Notes under the pieces: model-generated | Told to the model about the DNA's origin: nothing | The model's database searches: none | The model's input: the letters and a program-made list of their open reading frames with translations, nothing else | Translations under genes and position numbers: made by a program | Shown: positions 1-7,901 of the stretch, piece after piece | Position numbering within the stretch: the stretch's first letter is position 1 | How the letters are laid out: each line of letters starts with the position of its first letter | Assembly: GCA_003249955.1 (NCBI GenBank) | Contig: QKHS01000010.1 | Span: forward strand, 1-64,000 | Source: Bacteroidales bacterium | Lineage (GTDB): Bacteria; Bacteroidota; Bacteroidia; Bacteroidales; ML635J-15 | Length of the DNA: 64,000 nucleotides | Reading direction: 5' to 3'

Positions 1-560
1 TCCATGATTTTTATTTGCCTTTGCAGTCCGGCATAATAATTAGTATAATCACTTATCTGCCGCTGAACAGATTCTGTTTTACGTCCATAATAGTCCAGAT
101 CGTCAAAGTTGCGTGAGGTTCTGATTATACGTAAAAGTGACGAGTAGGATTGCTGAAGTTCTCCCAGATTTAAGATTAATGAATCGGGAAAATACTTAAT
201 GTCTGATAGTGTGTCGAGAATGCCTGAAATATAAACAACATCCTGATAATTTGCAGTATTTTCAATTATTGCAATAACAGAATCTCTTTTAATTTTCTGA
301 TTTTCACTGTAAAATATGCATGTTACTTTACCGGAAGCAAATGATTCCAGTGGCACAGGCGGGTTTTGTGTAACAATACTAACCCGGGAAGCTATAATAT
401 CAGGGTACTTAAAAAACCAGCTTCCGGCCAATATTGCTACAATTACCAAAAGGATTACAAGAATACCGGCACGCAGTAACCAGTTGGGAGCAGCACCCAT
501 CACTTCCTGATATTCTTCACTCCGGATTTCTGTTTTGTTTATTTCTTCTGTTTCCTTCAT
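1..560 (-). CDS. HlyD-family secretion adaptor, N-terminal part (runs off left edge)
   Basis: Reading the minus strand from ATG at 560 gives an open frame to base 1 (about 186 residues) that is missing from the ORF track because it has no stop in the window. A short charged N-terminus (MKETEEINKTEIRSEEYQEV) is followed by one membrane segment at about residues 27-47, then a beta-rich stretch and the start of a coiled coil. This is the layout of the periplasmic adaptor of type I/PCAT peptide exporters. It lies downstream of the C39-peptidase ABC transporter on the same strand, so it is probably that exporter's adaptor. A 1.2-kb repeat array separates the two, so it may need its own promoter. 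The C-terminal half is outside the window. Confidence 0.8.
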   Translation of the reverse strand, partial: MKETEEINKTEIRSEEYQEVMGAAPNWLLRAGILVILLVIVAILAGSWFFKYPDIIASRVSIVTQNPPVPLESFASGKVTCIFYSENQKIKRDSVIAIIENTANYQDVVYISGILDTLSDIKYFPDSLILNLGELQQSYSSLLRIIRTSRNFDDLDYYGRKTESVQRQISDYTNYYAGLQRQIKIM

Positions 561-590
561 ATGCTTTATAATTGCCACTGTGTTTTTATT

Positions 591-1690
591 GCCACCAAAA
601 CACTAAGACACTAAAGGCTAATTACCTTTTTTTTGTGCTTTTGTGCTTTCGTGGCTACTTAATTTTATTCCCATTACCAGTTTTATCTTTTTTGCCACTA
701 AAACACTAAGACACTAAAGGCTAATTACTTTTTTTTGTGCTTGCGTGCTTTCGTGGCTATTTAATTTTACTTCCATTACCAGTTTTATCTTTTTTGCCAC
801 CAAGACACTAAGACACTAAAGGCTAATTACCTTTTTTTGTGCTTTCGTGCTTTCGCGGCTATTTAATTTTATTTCCATTACCAGTTTTATCTTTTTTGCC
901 ACCAAGACACTAAGACACTAAGACACTAAAGGCTAATTACCTTTTTTTGTGCTTTCGTGCTTTCGCGGCTATTTAATTTTATTTCCATTACCAGTTTTAT
1001 CTTTTTGCCACTAAAACACTAAGACACTAAAGGCTAATTACTTTTTTTTGTGCTTTCGTGCTTTCGTGGCTAATTAATTTTATTTCCATTCCCAGTTTTA
1101 TCTTTTTTGCCACTAAGGCACAAAGACACTAAGGGAGATTCTTTTTTTTTGTGCTTTCGTGCTTTCGTAGCTACTTAATTTTATTTCCATTACCAGTTTT
1201 ATCTTTTTGCCACCAAGACACTAAGACACTAAAGGCTAATTACCTTTTTTTGTGCTTTCGTGCTTTCGTAGCTACTTAATTTTATTTCCATTACCAGTTT
1301 TATCTTTTTTGCCACCAAAACACTAAAACACTAAAGGCTAATTACCTTTTTTTTGTGCTTGCGTGCTTTCGTGGCTATTTAATTTTATTTCCATTACCAG
1401 TTTTATATTTTTGCCACTAAAACACTAAGACACTAAAGGCTAATTACCTTTTTTTGTGATTTTGTGCTTTCGTGGCTACTTAATTTTATTTCCATTACCA
1501 GTTTTATCTTTTTGCCACCAAGACACTAAAACACTAAAGGCTAATTACCTTTTTTTGTGCTTTCATGCTTTCGTGGCTATTAAATTTTACTTCCATTACC
1601 AGTTTTATCTTTTTTGCCACCAAGACACTAAGACACTAAAGGCTAATTACCTTTTTTTGTGATTTTGTGGCTACTTATTTTTACTTTTAA
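591..1690. repeat. Tandem array of about 10.7 copies of a ~102-bp repeat
   Basis: Copies begin at 591, 694, 796, 898, 1007, 1109, 1209, 1311, 1413, 1514 and 1616 (the last is partial). Each starts GCCACCAAGACACTAAGACAC and ends ATTACCAGTTTTATCTTTTT. Each unit is an imperfect palindrome. The left arm is about three copies of an 8-nt CACTAAGA word, and the right arm (TTTGTGCTTTCGTGCTTTCGTGGC) is its approximate complement around a CTAATTAC centre. Copy 898 has an extra 8-9 nt word and copy 1109 is the most diverged. Stops interrupt every frame and the 68-aa ORF across copies 9-11 merely repeats the array, so it is non-coding. Similar CACTAAGACAC-type intergenic repeats occur in Bacteroidota from memory; their function is unknown. 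Confidence 0.93.
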
Positions 1691-1697
1691 CTGTTGC

Positions 1698-1754
1698 CTT
1701 CGACTACGCTCAGTCAACGGATGCTCAGGTGACTGAGCGTAGCCGAAGTCACCT
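1698..1754. terminator. Two nested, mutually exclusive hairpins after the PCAT gene
   Basis: The outer arms CTTCGACTACGCTCAGTC (1698-1715) and GACTGAGCGTAGCCGAAG (1731-1748) pair with one mismatch. A perfect 8-bp stem AGGTGACT/AGTCACCT (1727-1734/1747-1754) overlaps the right arm and is followed on the plus strand by T5. Only one of the two can form at once. It lies two bases past the PCAT stop, so it may end or attenuate that transcript. The CTTCGACTACGCTCAGTC word is a dispersed repeat seen in many Bacteroidota intergenic regions (from memory). Confidence 0.5.
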
Positions 1755-1756
1755 TT

Positions 1757-3946
1757 TTAATTCCCCAATTCCAACTGATTTTTTACCAATTCATAATATG
1801 CTCCTTTTATTGCTGTTAATTGTTCATGTGTGCCTGTTTCCACTATTTCTCCTTTTTCTATTACTACAATCTGGTCGGCATGTTTTACTGTACTAAGCCT
1901 GTGAGCAACAACAACCACTGTTCGTCCCCTGAAAAACTGATTAAGATTGTCCATAATCTTTCTTTCATTGTTTGCATCCAGAGAATTTGTAGCCTCATCG
2001 AAAAACAAATAATGAGGATTTTTATATACTGCTCTTGCAATAAGAATTCTCTGTTTTTGCCCCTGACTTAAGCCATTCCCTTCACTGCCGATTTTTGTAT
2101 TGTATCCAAGTGGCAAACCTTCGATAAAATCCTGAATATTAGCAACTTTAACAGCTTCCTTTAGTCTTTCCGCATCTATATTCTCTGCCCCTACTGCTAT
2201 GTTTTTTGCAATACTGTCGTTAAAAATAAATCCTTCCTGCATAACTGCCCCAACCTGACTACGCCACCAACTCTGAGAAAAGTTAGTTAAAGGATTTTCA
2301 CCGACAAGTATCTGCCCGCTGTTTAACTCATAAAAACCAAGCATAAGCTTAACCATGGTTGTTTTTCCGCTACCGCTTGTGCCGACAATTGCAGTAATCT
2401 TATTTTCAGGTATTTCCAGACTTACTTTTTTCAAAACCATCTCACCGTGAGGCTTGTCGTACTGAAACTCAACGTCCTGAATTCTAATTGATTTATCGTT
2501 GGGCAGAACTGCAACTTTCTGTTCTTCTATATTTTCTTCATCTGCCTGATTATGAATCTCGCCCAAACGTTCAAGACTTATTTTTGCATCCTGCCACGAC
2601 TGTATAAAACCAATAAACTGGGTAATAGGGGAATTTAACTGCCCGATAATATATTGAACGGCAATCATCATCCCGAGTGTCATGTTTCCTGTTATTACAG
2701 AGTAGGCAGCCAGAAAAGAAATAACCAGATTTTTGCTTTCATTTATAAAAACAGTCCCCAGATTTTGATACTGGCTTAAAGCCAGGCCTTTTATGCTTAT
2801 TTTAAACAAACGAACCTGTATTCTTTCCCAGTCCCAGCGCATTTGTTTCTCGGCATTCTGCAGTTTTATTTCCTGCATACCCTGAATAAGCTGTATTTTA
2901 TTGCTTTGTTCGGCAGAAGCTTCGCGGAACCTTTTAAAATCCAGTTCACGGCGTTTTTTCATAAACAGATAAATCCAGCCTATATACAAAGCTGAACCAA
3001 TTAAAAACACGACAAAAATTATCAGTGAATAATATGCTAAAACCGCCCCGAAAATAATAAGATTTACAAAAGAGAATATCGTGCTGAGGCTTTGTCCTGT
3101 TAAAAAACTTTCGATACGGTTATGATCCCCGATTCGCTGCATTAAATCACCGGTCATTTTTGTATCGAAAAACCCGATTGGCAATTTCATAAGCTTTATA
3201 AGGAAATCGGAAATAAGAGAAATATTTATTCTTGTGCTTATATGCAGCATTATCCATGAACGGATAAAGTCAACCGACATGCGGCTTACAAATAAAACCA
3301 TCTGTGCAATCAGTACCAAAGTGATAAACGACAGGTTATTGTTTGCAATACCATAATCGACAATGCTCTGGGTTAAAAACGGGAATATAAGTTGTATCAA
3401 ACTACCGAAAACCAGGCCGAGAACAAGCTGCCATATAAGCTTTCTGTGTGGTTTAAGATATTTAAACAGGAACCTGAATTTTGTTTTATCGGGCTTTTCG
3501 TCAGCCTGCTCATAAAAAGCGGGGGTAGGTTCCAAAAGCAAAGCAATTCCCTGATTTTCGCCGTTTTTGGTTGTGCTTATCCAATGCTCTGAAAACTCTT
3601 TTTGGGTGTAAGTAATTTTTGAAGATCCGGGATCGGCGACATAAACCTTGTTCTTATCAATTTTGTAAACAACTACAAAATGGTTCTGATTCCAGTGTGC
3701 AATAAAAGGCGTAACTTTTTCTTTTTCGAGATTTTCAAGCGTGGTCTTAACTCCCATTGTCCGCATGCCGATACTCTCGGCAGCATCGCTTATTCCCAGT
3801 AACGAAACTCCTTCACGGGTAATGTATGAACGCTGACGTAATGTTTGCGCAGTGTATGATTTGCCATAGTATTTTGCAATCATACGTAGGCAGGTTGCCC
3901 CGCAATCCATAGCGTCGGGTTGGGAATAATGAGGAAAATTATTCAT
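1757..3946 (-). CDS. C39-peptidase ABC exporter (PCAT) for double-glycine leader peptides
   Basis: Inner-membrane transporter of 729 aa that cuts the leader off a peptide after Gly-Gly and exports the rest. The N-terminal C39 cysteine protease (about 1-140) has the catalytic Cys15 in DCGATC, His89 in NHFVVVY and Asp105 in VADPG. A six-helix ABC membrane domain covers about 165-455. The ATPase domain has Walker A GTSGSGKTT (522-530), signature LSQGQ (626-630), Walker B YLFFDE and an H-loop His at 682. All catalytic residues are present. Its start overlaps the end of the SPASM maturase gene by 8 nt, so the two are translationally coupled. The nearby 79-aa precursor carries a GG leader, its expected substrate. 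Confidence 0.93.
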   Translation of the reverse strand: MNNFPHYSQPDAMDCGATCLRMIAKYYGKSYTAQTLRQRSYITREGVSLLGISDAAESIGMRTMGVKTTLENLEKEKVTPFIAHWNQNHFVVVYKIDKNKVYVADPGSSKITYTQKEFSEHWISTTKNGENQGIALLLEPTPAFYEQADEKPDKTKFRFLFKYLKPHRKLIWQLVLGLVFGSLIQLIFPFLTQSIVDYGIANNNLSFITLVLIAQMVLFVSRMSVDFIRSWIMLHISTRINISLISDFLIKLMKLPIGFFDTKMTGDLMQRIGDHNRIESFLTGQSLSTIFSFVNLIIFGAVLAYYSLIIFVVFLIGSALYIGWIYLFMKKRRELDFKRFREASAEQSNKIQLIQGMQEIKLQNAEKQMRWDWERIQVRLFKISIKGLALSQYQNLGTVFINESKNLVISFLAAYSVITGNMTLGMMIAVQYIIGQLNSPITQFIGFIQSWQDAKISLERLGEIHNQADEENIEEQKVAVLPNDKSIRIQDVEFQYDKPHGEMVLKKVSLEIPENKITAIVGTSGSGKTTMVKLMLGFYELNSGQILVGENPLTNFSQSWWRSQVGAVMQEGFIFNDSIAKNIAVGAENIDAERLKEAVKVANIQDFIEGLPLGYNTKIGSEGNGLSQGQKQRILIARAVYKNPHYLFFDEATNSLDANNERKIMDNLNQFFRGRTVVVVAHRLSTVKHADQIVVIEKGEIVETGTHEQLTAIKGAYYELVKNQLELGN

Positions 3947-5075
3947 TATTTACCAAAAACTTTTTATTCATATCTCTTATTTCAATCGCCTGTTCTTCCC
4001 ATCCCGGATTCTCTACGCGCCATTGCTCAACACTTATCCAACCGGTCTGGTTTTGCCATTTTGCAATATATGGATTATACCCGCATTTTGCCGGCTGTGA
4101 ATAAATGTTTTCCGTATCTTTTATAAATGCCCTGCAATCTGTACATATATGTCTGAATTCACAATCCTGACACACATCTATATCGTCCTTTTTTATAAAC
4201 CACCAATCTTTAAATCCGGGTTTTTCTATTGCTTCGGCAAGTGTTGTGTCCGAAATATGCCCGTAATTGTGTTTCATCGACGGACAATTTTTTATAAATC
4301 CGTCTGAATCAATACAGATTTTGCGGTTAAGACAGGTATTGTGAAGTTGTGATTCGGTGAAATGATCGACTGACATAGAAAAAAACTTAGTATCTACATA
4401 CCCGCATGTTGATTCCGGATTAAAAGCATTAGTTGTAAAATTGATAAATGCCACCTGATCATCTAAATCAACCTTCCTGTTTTCAGGTGAACTAAAAACA
4501 GTAACATTGTCTGTTTTGGGGTAAGTTCTGACAAGATTGGAAACAGACTCAAAATCACCAAACACATCAAAAGCTAAAAATATACTTAAAGTATGAAATG
4601 ACTTACTATAAGCCAACTTTACCAACTCTGTTATTTTATCCCTGTCACAAATTCCTTTAAAAAATCTTAGCTGAAGATGAAAGCAGTAAATATTATCCAG
4701 AGATTCCAATAATTTCGGGTAGTCGGTAGTATTAAAATCTGAAATATCTATAATTGCATTACTTATTACGGACGGGAAATCCCATTCCGGACTAAAATCA
4801 GGGAAAAGTTTGGTTTCATATTTTTCACCAAAATAAGCGTACCTGTTTATTTGCATGAAATCAAAATAGTCAATCAGAATTTTTTCGTGTTCTTTTCCAT
4901 AAAAGTCAATAATATCATTTATTTTCCAATACTTATGTTTTAACATAATCTCAGATAAAGAGTTTGGAATAAAATCTACCTCTGACAACTGAAAATCAAT
5001 TATGGTTGACCTGCAATAGCCAAAAGTTTTAAGGCAACTGCTTATTGGTATTAAATAAGTTTCCCCGTTTATCAT
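3939..5075 (-). CDS. gwsS: SPASM-domain peptide maturase, grasp-with-spasm system
   Basis: Putative RiPP maturase acting with the ATP-grasp enzyme. The last ~100 residues carry a SPASM-type cysteine set: CxxxxxC, NCP, CQDCEFRHICTDC and a final KCGYNP, for auxiliary Fe-S clusters. The radical-SAM CxxxCxxC motif is absent from the visible sequence; from memory this is usual for the family. I choose the start at 5075 (378 aa). The motif order from there (YLIP, CLKTFGYCRSTIIDF, FIPNSL) fits the family's N-terminus, and a separate ORF stops one base upstream. The ORF track extends to 5162, adding 29 residues of unrelated character that overlap that small ORF. It is followed with an 8-nt overlap by the PCAT gene. 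Confidence 0.82.
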   Translation of the reverse strand: MINGETYLIPISSCLKTFGYCRSTIIDFQLSEVDFIPNSLSEIMLKHKYWKINDIIDFYGKEHEKILIDYFDFMQINRYAYFGEKYETKLFPDFSPEWDFPSVISNAIIDISDFNTTDYPKLLESLDNIYCFHLQLRFFKGICDRDKITELVKLAYSKSFHTLSIFLAFDVFGDFESVSNLVRTYPKTDNVTVFSSPENRKVDLDDQVAFINFTTNAFNPESTCGYVDTKFFSMSVDHFTESQLHNTCLNRKICIDSDGFIKNCPSMKHNYGHISDTTLAEAIEKPGFKDWWFIKKDDIDVCQDCEFRHICTDCRAFIKDTENIYSQPAKCGYNPYIAKWQNQTGWISVEQWRVENPGWEEQAIEIRDMNKKFLVNNE

Positions 5076-5076
5076 G

Positions 5077-5265
5077 TTAAAAAAATCTTGATATTGGTTT
5101 GTAAAAAGACCTGTAAAATGATTTTGGATTTTGCAGGTTGGGTTTTGGGACAGATAGAGCATCCCTCATCTCAATAACTCTTGATATTTCGTGTTTTTCA
5201 ACCTTTATATCATGATAGTTAAAGGGGAAATGCTCTTTTATTTTAACCAGATATATTTCTTCCAT
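5077..5265 (-). CDS. 62-aa ORF between the two maturase genes, function unknown
   Basis: ATG at 5265 lies inside the end of the ATP-grasp gene (23-nt overlap), and the TAA at 5077-5079 is separated from the chosen gwsS ATG by a single base. This stop/start arrangement is typical of translational coupling. The product is basic, starts MEEIYLVKIKEHF and ends in an aromatic/basic tail (FYRSFYKPISRFF), with no signal peptide, membrane segment or GG motif. I do not recognise it. It could be a maturase accessory protein, a small precursor, or a chance ORF. Position is the main argument for it. It cannot be translated together with the long form of gwsS without overlap in another frame. Confidence 0.5.
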   Translation of the reverse strand: MEEIYLVKIKEHFPFNYHDIKVEKHEISRVIEMRDALSVPKPNLQNPKSFYRSFYKPISRFF

Positions 5266-6226
5266 TTATAAGTGTTTTTGCAATTTCTTTTTCGATATAA
5301 AAATTATTTTTCCCGCTTAAAAAATCAAACTGCCCAACAGGATTCACTTCGAGAAACCAGTAATCATTATTTTTATCAACTATAACATCCATTGATCCGC
5401 TTTCAAGTTTCATATCCTGCATAAAAACATGTAGTTTTTCTTTAATTTTCAGTGGTAAATTAAAGGGAACATGCCTGTTTTTCCTGTTAGTATTCCTAAT
5501 ATCAGTCTCATTAGAATCGCATGGTGGCAAGGCTGCCGATGCATAAAACTCTCCCAGCAGATAAAATATTCTTAACTCATATTTTTTATCAATCTTATTT
5601 TGAAATAAGGAATATAAAAAACTGTCAGAATCTGATGAATCAATGTTTACATCCATTGTTCCATGTCCAAAGGTGTAATTACTGTCGTAATAGTTAAGAT
5701 TGTCCTGAATATTTTTTGTTATGCATTCACCTTTACTCTCAATAAACGAAAGAAGTTCGTCGCGGGCTTGGGTTATAATAGTTTCAGGAACCCTTAGTCC
5801 TGCTTTTTGTGCTTTAAATAATGCTATCAGCTTGTTAGAATTGTAATGACCCGGATTATTGATATGCTGTTTTGTATCAATGATAAAATTAAAATAATTG
5901 TTTAGGGTTTCAATCTCATTTGAAAGGTGTTGGTTAACTTTTAACGCGATATTATTTGTTCTCAGGTTAAGAGAAGATTCGCCCGGAACGCCAAAAACGG
6001 GATAGCCCCGGCGGCACCATATATAGTCAAAATCTTCCAGGTCAAAAGTATAATCGTTTATCTTTAGTTGTAGCCTTGTTTCACTATCGGTAAACACGAC
6101 ATTCCAAACCAAATCCAGATTATTATCGAAATTATTTATCCTGACAAACTTCTTGTTGTAATAGTTCAACCATGAACAGACTTTGTCTGTGGAAGGATCT
6201 TCCATTTCTCCAACTATTAGTATCAT
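5243..6226 (-). CDS. gwsG: ATP-grasp peptide maturase, grasp-with-spasm system
   Basis: ATP-dependent carboxylate-amine/alcohol ligase of 327 aa, of the kind that makes ester or amide crosslinks in graspetides (microviridin-like). The N-terminal domain contains DFDYIWCRRGYPVFGV. The central lid region includes a glycine-containing loop (TFGHGTMDVN), and the C-terminal active site shows YELRIFYLLG, SMDVIVD (Asp280) and FLEVNPVGQF (Glu293, Asn295), the metal/ATP ligands of the fold. It sits between a secreted protein of unknown role (20-nt gap upstream) and the 62-aa ORF/gwsS. The adjacent GG-leader precursor is the presumed substrate. Which residues are joined cannot be read from the sequence. 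Confidence 0.87.
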   Translation of the reverse strand: MILIVGEMEDPSTDKVCSWLNYYNKKFVRINNFDNNLDLVWNVVFTDSETRLQLKINDYTFDLEDFDYIWCRRGYPVFGVPGESSLNLRTNNIALKVNQHLSNEIETLNNYFNFIIDTKQHINNPGHYNSNKLIALFKAQKAGLRVPETIITQARDELLSFIESKGECITKNIQDNLNYYDSNYTFGHGTMDVNIDSSDSDSFLYSLFQNKIDKKYELRIFYLLGEFYASAALPPCDSNETDIRNTNRKNRHVPFNLPLKIKEKLHVFMQDMKLESGSMDVIVDKNNDYWFLEVNPVGQFDFLSGKNNFYIEKEIAKTLINGRNISG

Positions 6227-6246
6227 CGTAAAAAGATTGTATCAAT

Positions 6247-7383
6247 TCAGTTTTTTTGTGAATTCCATTCTCTCGCCTTACGTATTATTTCCTTTTCCTG
6301 TTCGTCATTCCTGAAGAATAACAATGTCTTACTTTTCCGTCTGTTTACGTAATCAAGAACAATTGGATAATACTGATCTTCGGGCATGTATAATTGAGTA
6401 GCTAAAGAGTTAAAAACAAAACCATAGCTTGAATTTTTAACAGACCAATCAATCTTTTTCATTTGGTTCTGATATTTATCGAGATAAATACATTTTCTTA
6501 ATTTATTTATTTCCGTTAATGCTTTCCTGTCATATCTTTCAACCCAAAAGAATTTGCCATTAATATAAAAGCCATTCTCTTGCAGCGGATACTTATCATC
6601 ATATTTATACCCCATCGGTTTTAAAACGGAAGTAAACAACCTTACGTCAAAATACCCTTGCATTACAGATTCGAGTAACAATGGCAGTATTTCTTTTCTT
6701 TCAGGATTATGAAGGAATATTGTTAATATTTTACGCCAGTTTTCGTAACCACCATATATTTCCTCCGAAATAAAGCCACGTTCTTCGATCAATTTTACCA
6801 AATGAAAATAATTAACCGAATCAATATATTTTATTGTATCATTATAGTTATCATTATATATTATGTCGTTATTTTCTTTTCGGCTTTTCTCCCTTATTGC
6901 CTGATCTTTAGCAACTATGTCTTCAATTTGACGGACAAATGCTGTGTCGCTTACCATTTTTACCGAATCCAGAATTTCTTTAATCTCCGGAATTAATATC
7001 AGGTTTTTATATAAGTCATACGACTCAAAGAAATCTTTCCCTACATTTTTACGCATAAGATTTTCAACACAATAGATTAATCTTGAAGTATCGGGAGTAA
7101 GAGACAATAACTCACAATCTAATGCGTAAAACAAATCTTTCTGAAATGGTATCTTACAATAATTAAATGCTTTAAAATATTTATCTGCAGCTTTATCAAA
7201 ATTATTTTTTGTTATTTCCCGTTCTGCATCAAATATTAAAGCATAATATTCAGAAACGGAATCGTACCTGACCGAATTAATTATCAAACTATCCAGGTCT
7301 GTTACTGTTTTGTTTTGTGTTTTTCCATAATAACTCACAAACATTAATGTAACTAAAAAAAATACCCTAATTATAAATCTCAT
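6247..7383 (-). CDS. Secreted protein of unknown function in the RiPP operon (DUF6624-like layout)
   Basis: 378 aa with a signal peptide (about 1-22, MRFIIRVFFLVTLMFVSYYG). The first third is helical with a TPR-like feel (DKAADKYFKAFNYC). The centre contains a D-S-N...LIEERGFISEEIYGG...FLHNPERKEILPLLLESV pattern that reminds me of DUF6624 proteins. The C-terminus is unlike anything I recognise. It lies between the precursor/hairpin and gwsG on the same strand, so it is probably co-transcribed. A role in periplasmic handling, immunity or sensing of the peptide is possible but is inference from position only. Confidence 0.7.
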   Translation of the reverse strand: MRFIIRVFFLVTLMFVSYYGKTQNKTVTDLDSLIINSVRYDSVSEYYALIFDAEREITKNNFDKAADKYFKAFNYCKIPFQKDLFYALDCELLSLTPDTSRLIYCVENLMRKNVGKDFFESYDLYKNLILIPEIKEILDSVKMVSDTAFVRQIEDIVAKDQAIREKSRKENNDIIYNDNYNDTIKYIDSVNYFHLVKLIEERGFISEEIYGGYENWRKILTIFLHNPERKEILPLLLESVMQGYFDVRLFTSVLKPMGYKYDDKYPLQENGFYINGKFFWVERYDRKALTEINKLRKCIYLDKYQNQMKKIDWSVKNSSYGFVFNSLATQLYMPEDQYYPIVLDYVNRRKSKTLLFFRNDEQEKEIIRKAREWNSQKN

Positions 7384-7403
7384 AATTTATTTAAATAAAA
7401 ATC

Positions 7404-7436
7404 ATCACTCGTGTATTTTTGAATTACACAAGTGAT
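7404..7436 (-). terminator. Intercistronic hairpin after the precursor gene (partial terminator)
   Basis: On the minus strand ATCACTTGTGTA pairs with TACACGAGTGAT (12 bp with one wobble) around a 9-nt loop, followed by GATTTTTATTT. It lies between the precursor stop and the next gene. Such a hairpin would let the small precursor mRNA accumulate above the maturase message, a common design in RiPP operons (inference). Confidence 0.65.
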
Positions 7437-7463
7437 GTAAATTTAATCATATTATCACTCTCT

Positions 7464-7703
7464 TTATTTTATAAAATTTAGCATCTGCTCTTCAGTGATA
7501 TCTCCATCTCTTACAATAACATACTCATTTTCAGTATCTCTTGGCCCTGTGTTACGAAAATAGTCTGTAGACCATTGAATAGGATAATTTTTATCCGGGG
7601 CTCCGGTTTCGTTCCAACCAGGAACTTCTCCGCCAATAAGTTTGCCCAATTCACTTCTTTCGATTTTCTCGAATTTTTCTTCATTTAATTTTTCGAAATT
7701 CAT
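7464..7703 (-). CDS. RiPP precursor peptide with double-glycine leader (GG-Bacteroidales type)
   Basis: 79 aa. The leader MNFEKLNEEKFEKIERSEL followed by GKLIGG matches the Bacteroidetes 'natural product precursor' leader, with the Gly-Gly at 24-25 that C39 peptidases cut after. That would leave a 54-residue core rich in Asp/Glu and Thr/Ser/Lys, the residue types graspetide ligases join. The core holds two related segments, NETGAPDKNY and RNTGPRDTENEY, suggesting two modification modules. It is followed by a strong hairpin. A TAAATTTG box (minus strand, 7754-7747) fits a Bacteroidetes -7 element about 40 nt upstream, but no good -33 partner is seen. Confidence 0.85.
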   Translation of the reverse strand: MNFEKLNEEKFEKIERSELGKLIGGEVPGWNETGAPDKNYPIQWSTDYFRNTGPRDTENEYVIVRDGDITEEQMLNFIK

Positions 7704-7719
7704 AATAAATAATTTTTAA

Positions 7720-7836
7720 TTAGACATTTTGTGAATTATCACATGTCAAATTTAAAAACTGCCACTGCCAAATAATGTCAGTAGAAAAAATATTAAAAAA
7801 GAAACCACCTTTTGTATTTTTAAACCCTGTGGCTCT
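7720..7836 (-). pseudogene. Remnant of the C-terminal end of a third winged-helix regulator copy
   Basis: Translating the minus strand of 7720-7836 gives FKNTKGGFFFNIF...WQWQFLNLTCDNSQNV and then a stop. It aligns without gaps to the C-terminus of the full regulator at 8965 (LKNVKGGFSQNIL...RQWQVFDLTSDNTENA). An in-frame TAG lies just upstream (7837-7839), and I could not trace the N-terminal domain further. It is a decayed 3' fragment too short for the ORF track. It shares the space used as promoter region for the precursor gene. Confidence 0.7.
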
Positions 7837-7901
7837 CTAATTTTATGTGAGTTTTTTTTCGTACATACTTTCAGTTTCTTCTTAATTTTCTATTTCAGAC
7901 A

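Noticed and set aside
1456-1662. 68-aa ORF in the repeat array
   Set aside because: It is a translation of the repeat itself, with no start context; the frame is broken in other copies.
591-1690. Possible CRISPR array
   Set aside because: The whole ~102-bp unit is repeated, with no variable spacers and no cas genes nearby.
1820-4126. Plus-strand ORFs opposite PCAT and gwsS
   Set aside because: No start context or coding character; they lie over clearly coding minus-strand genes.
5076-5162. Longer form of the SPASM maturase (407 aa)
   Set aside because: The extra 29 residues do not look like the family's N-terminus and overlap a separate small ORF that ends one base before ATG 5075.
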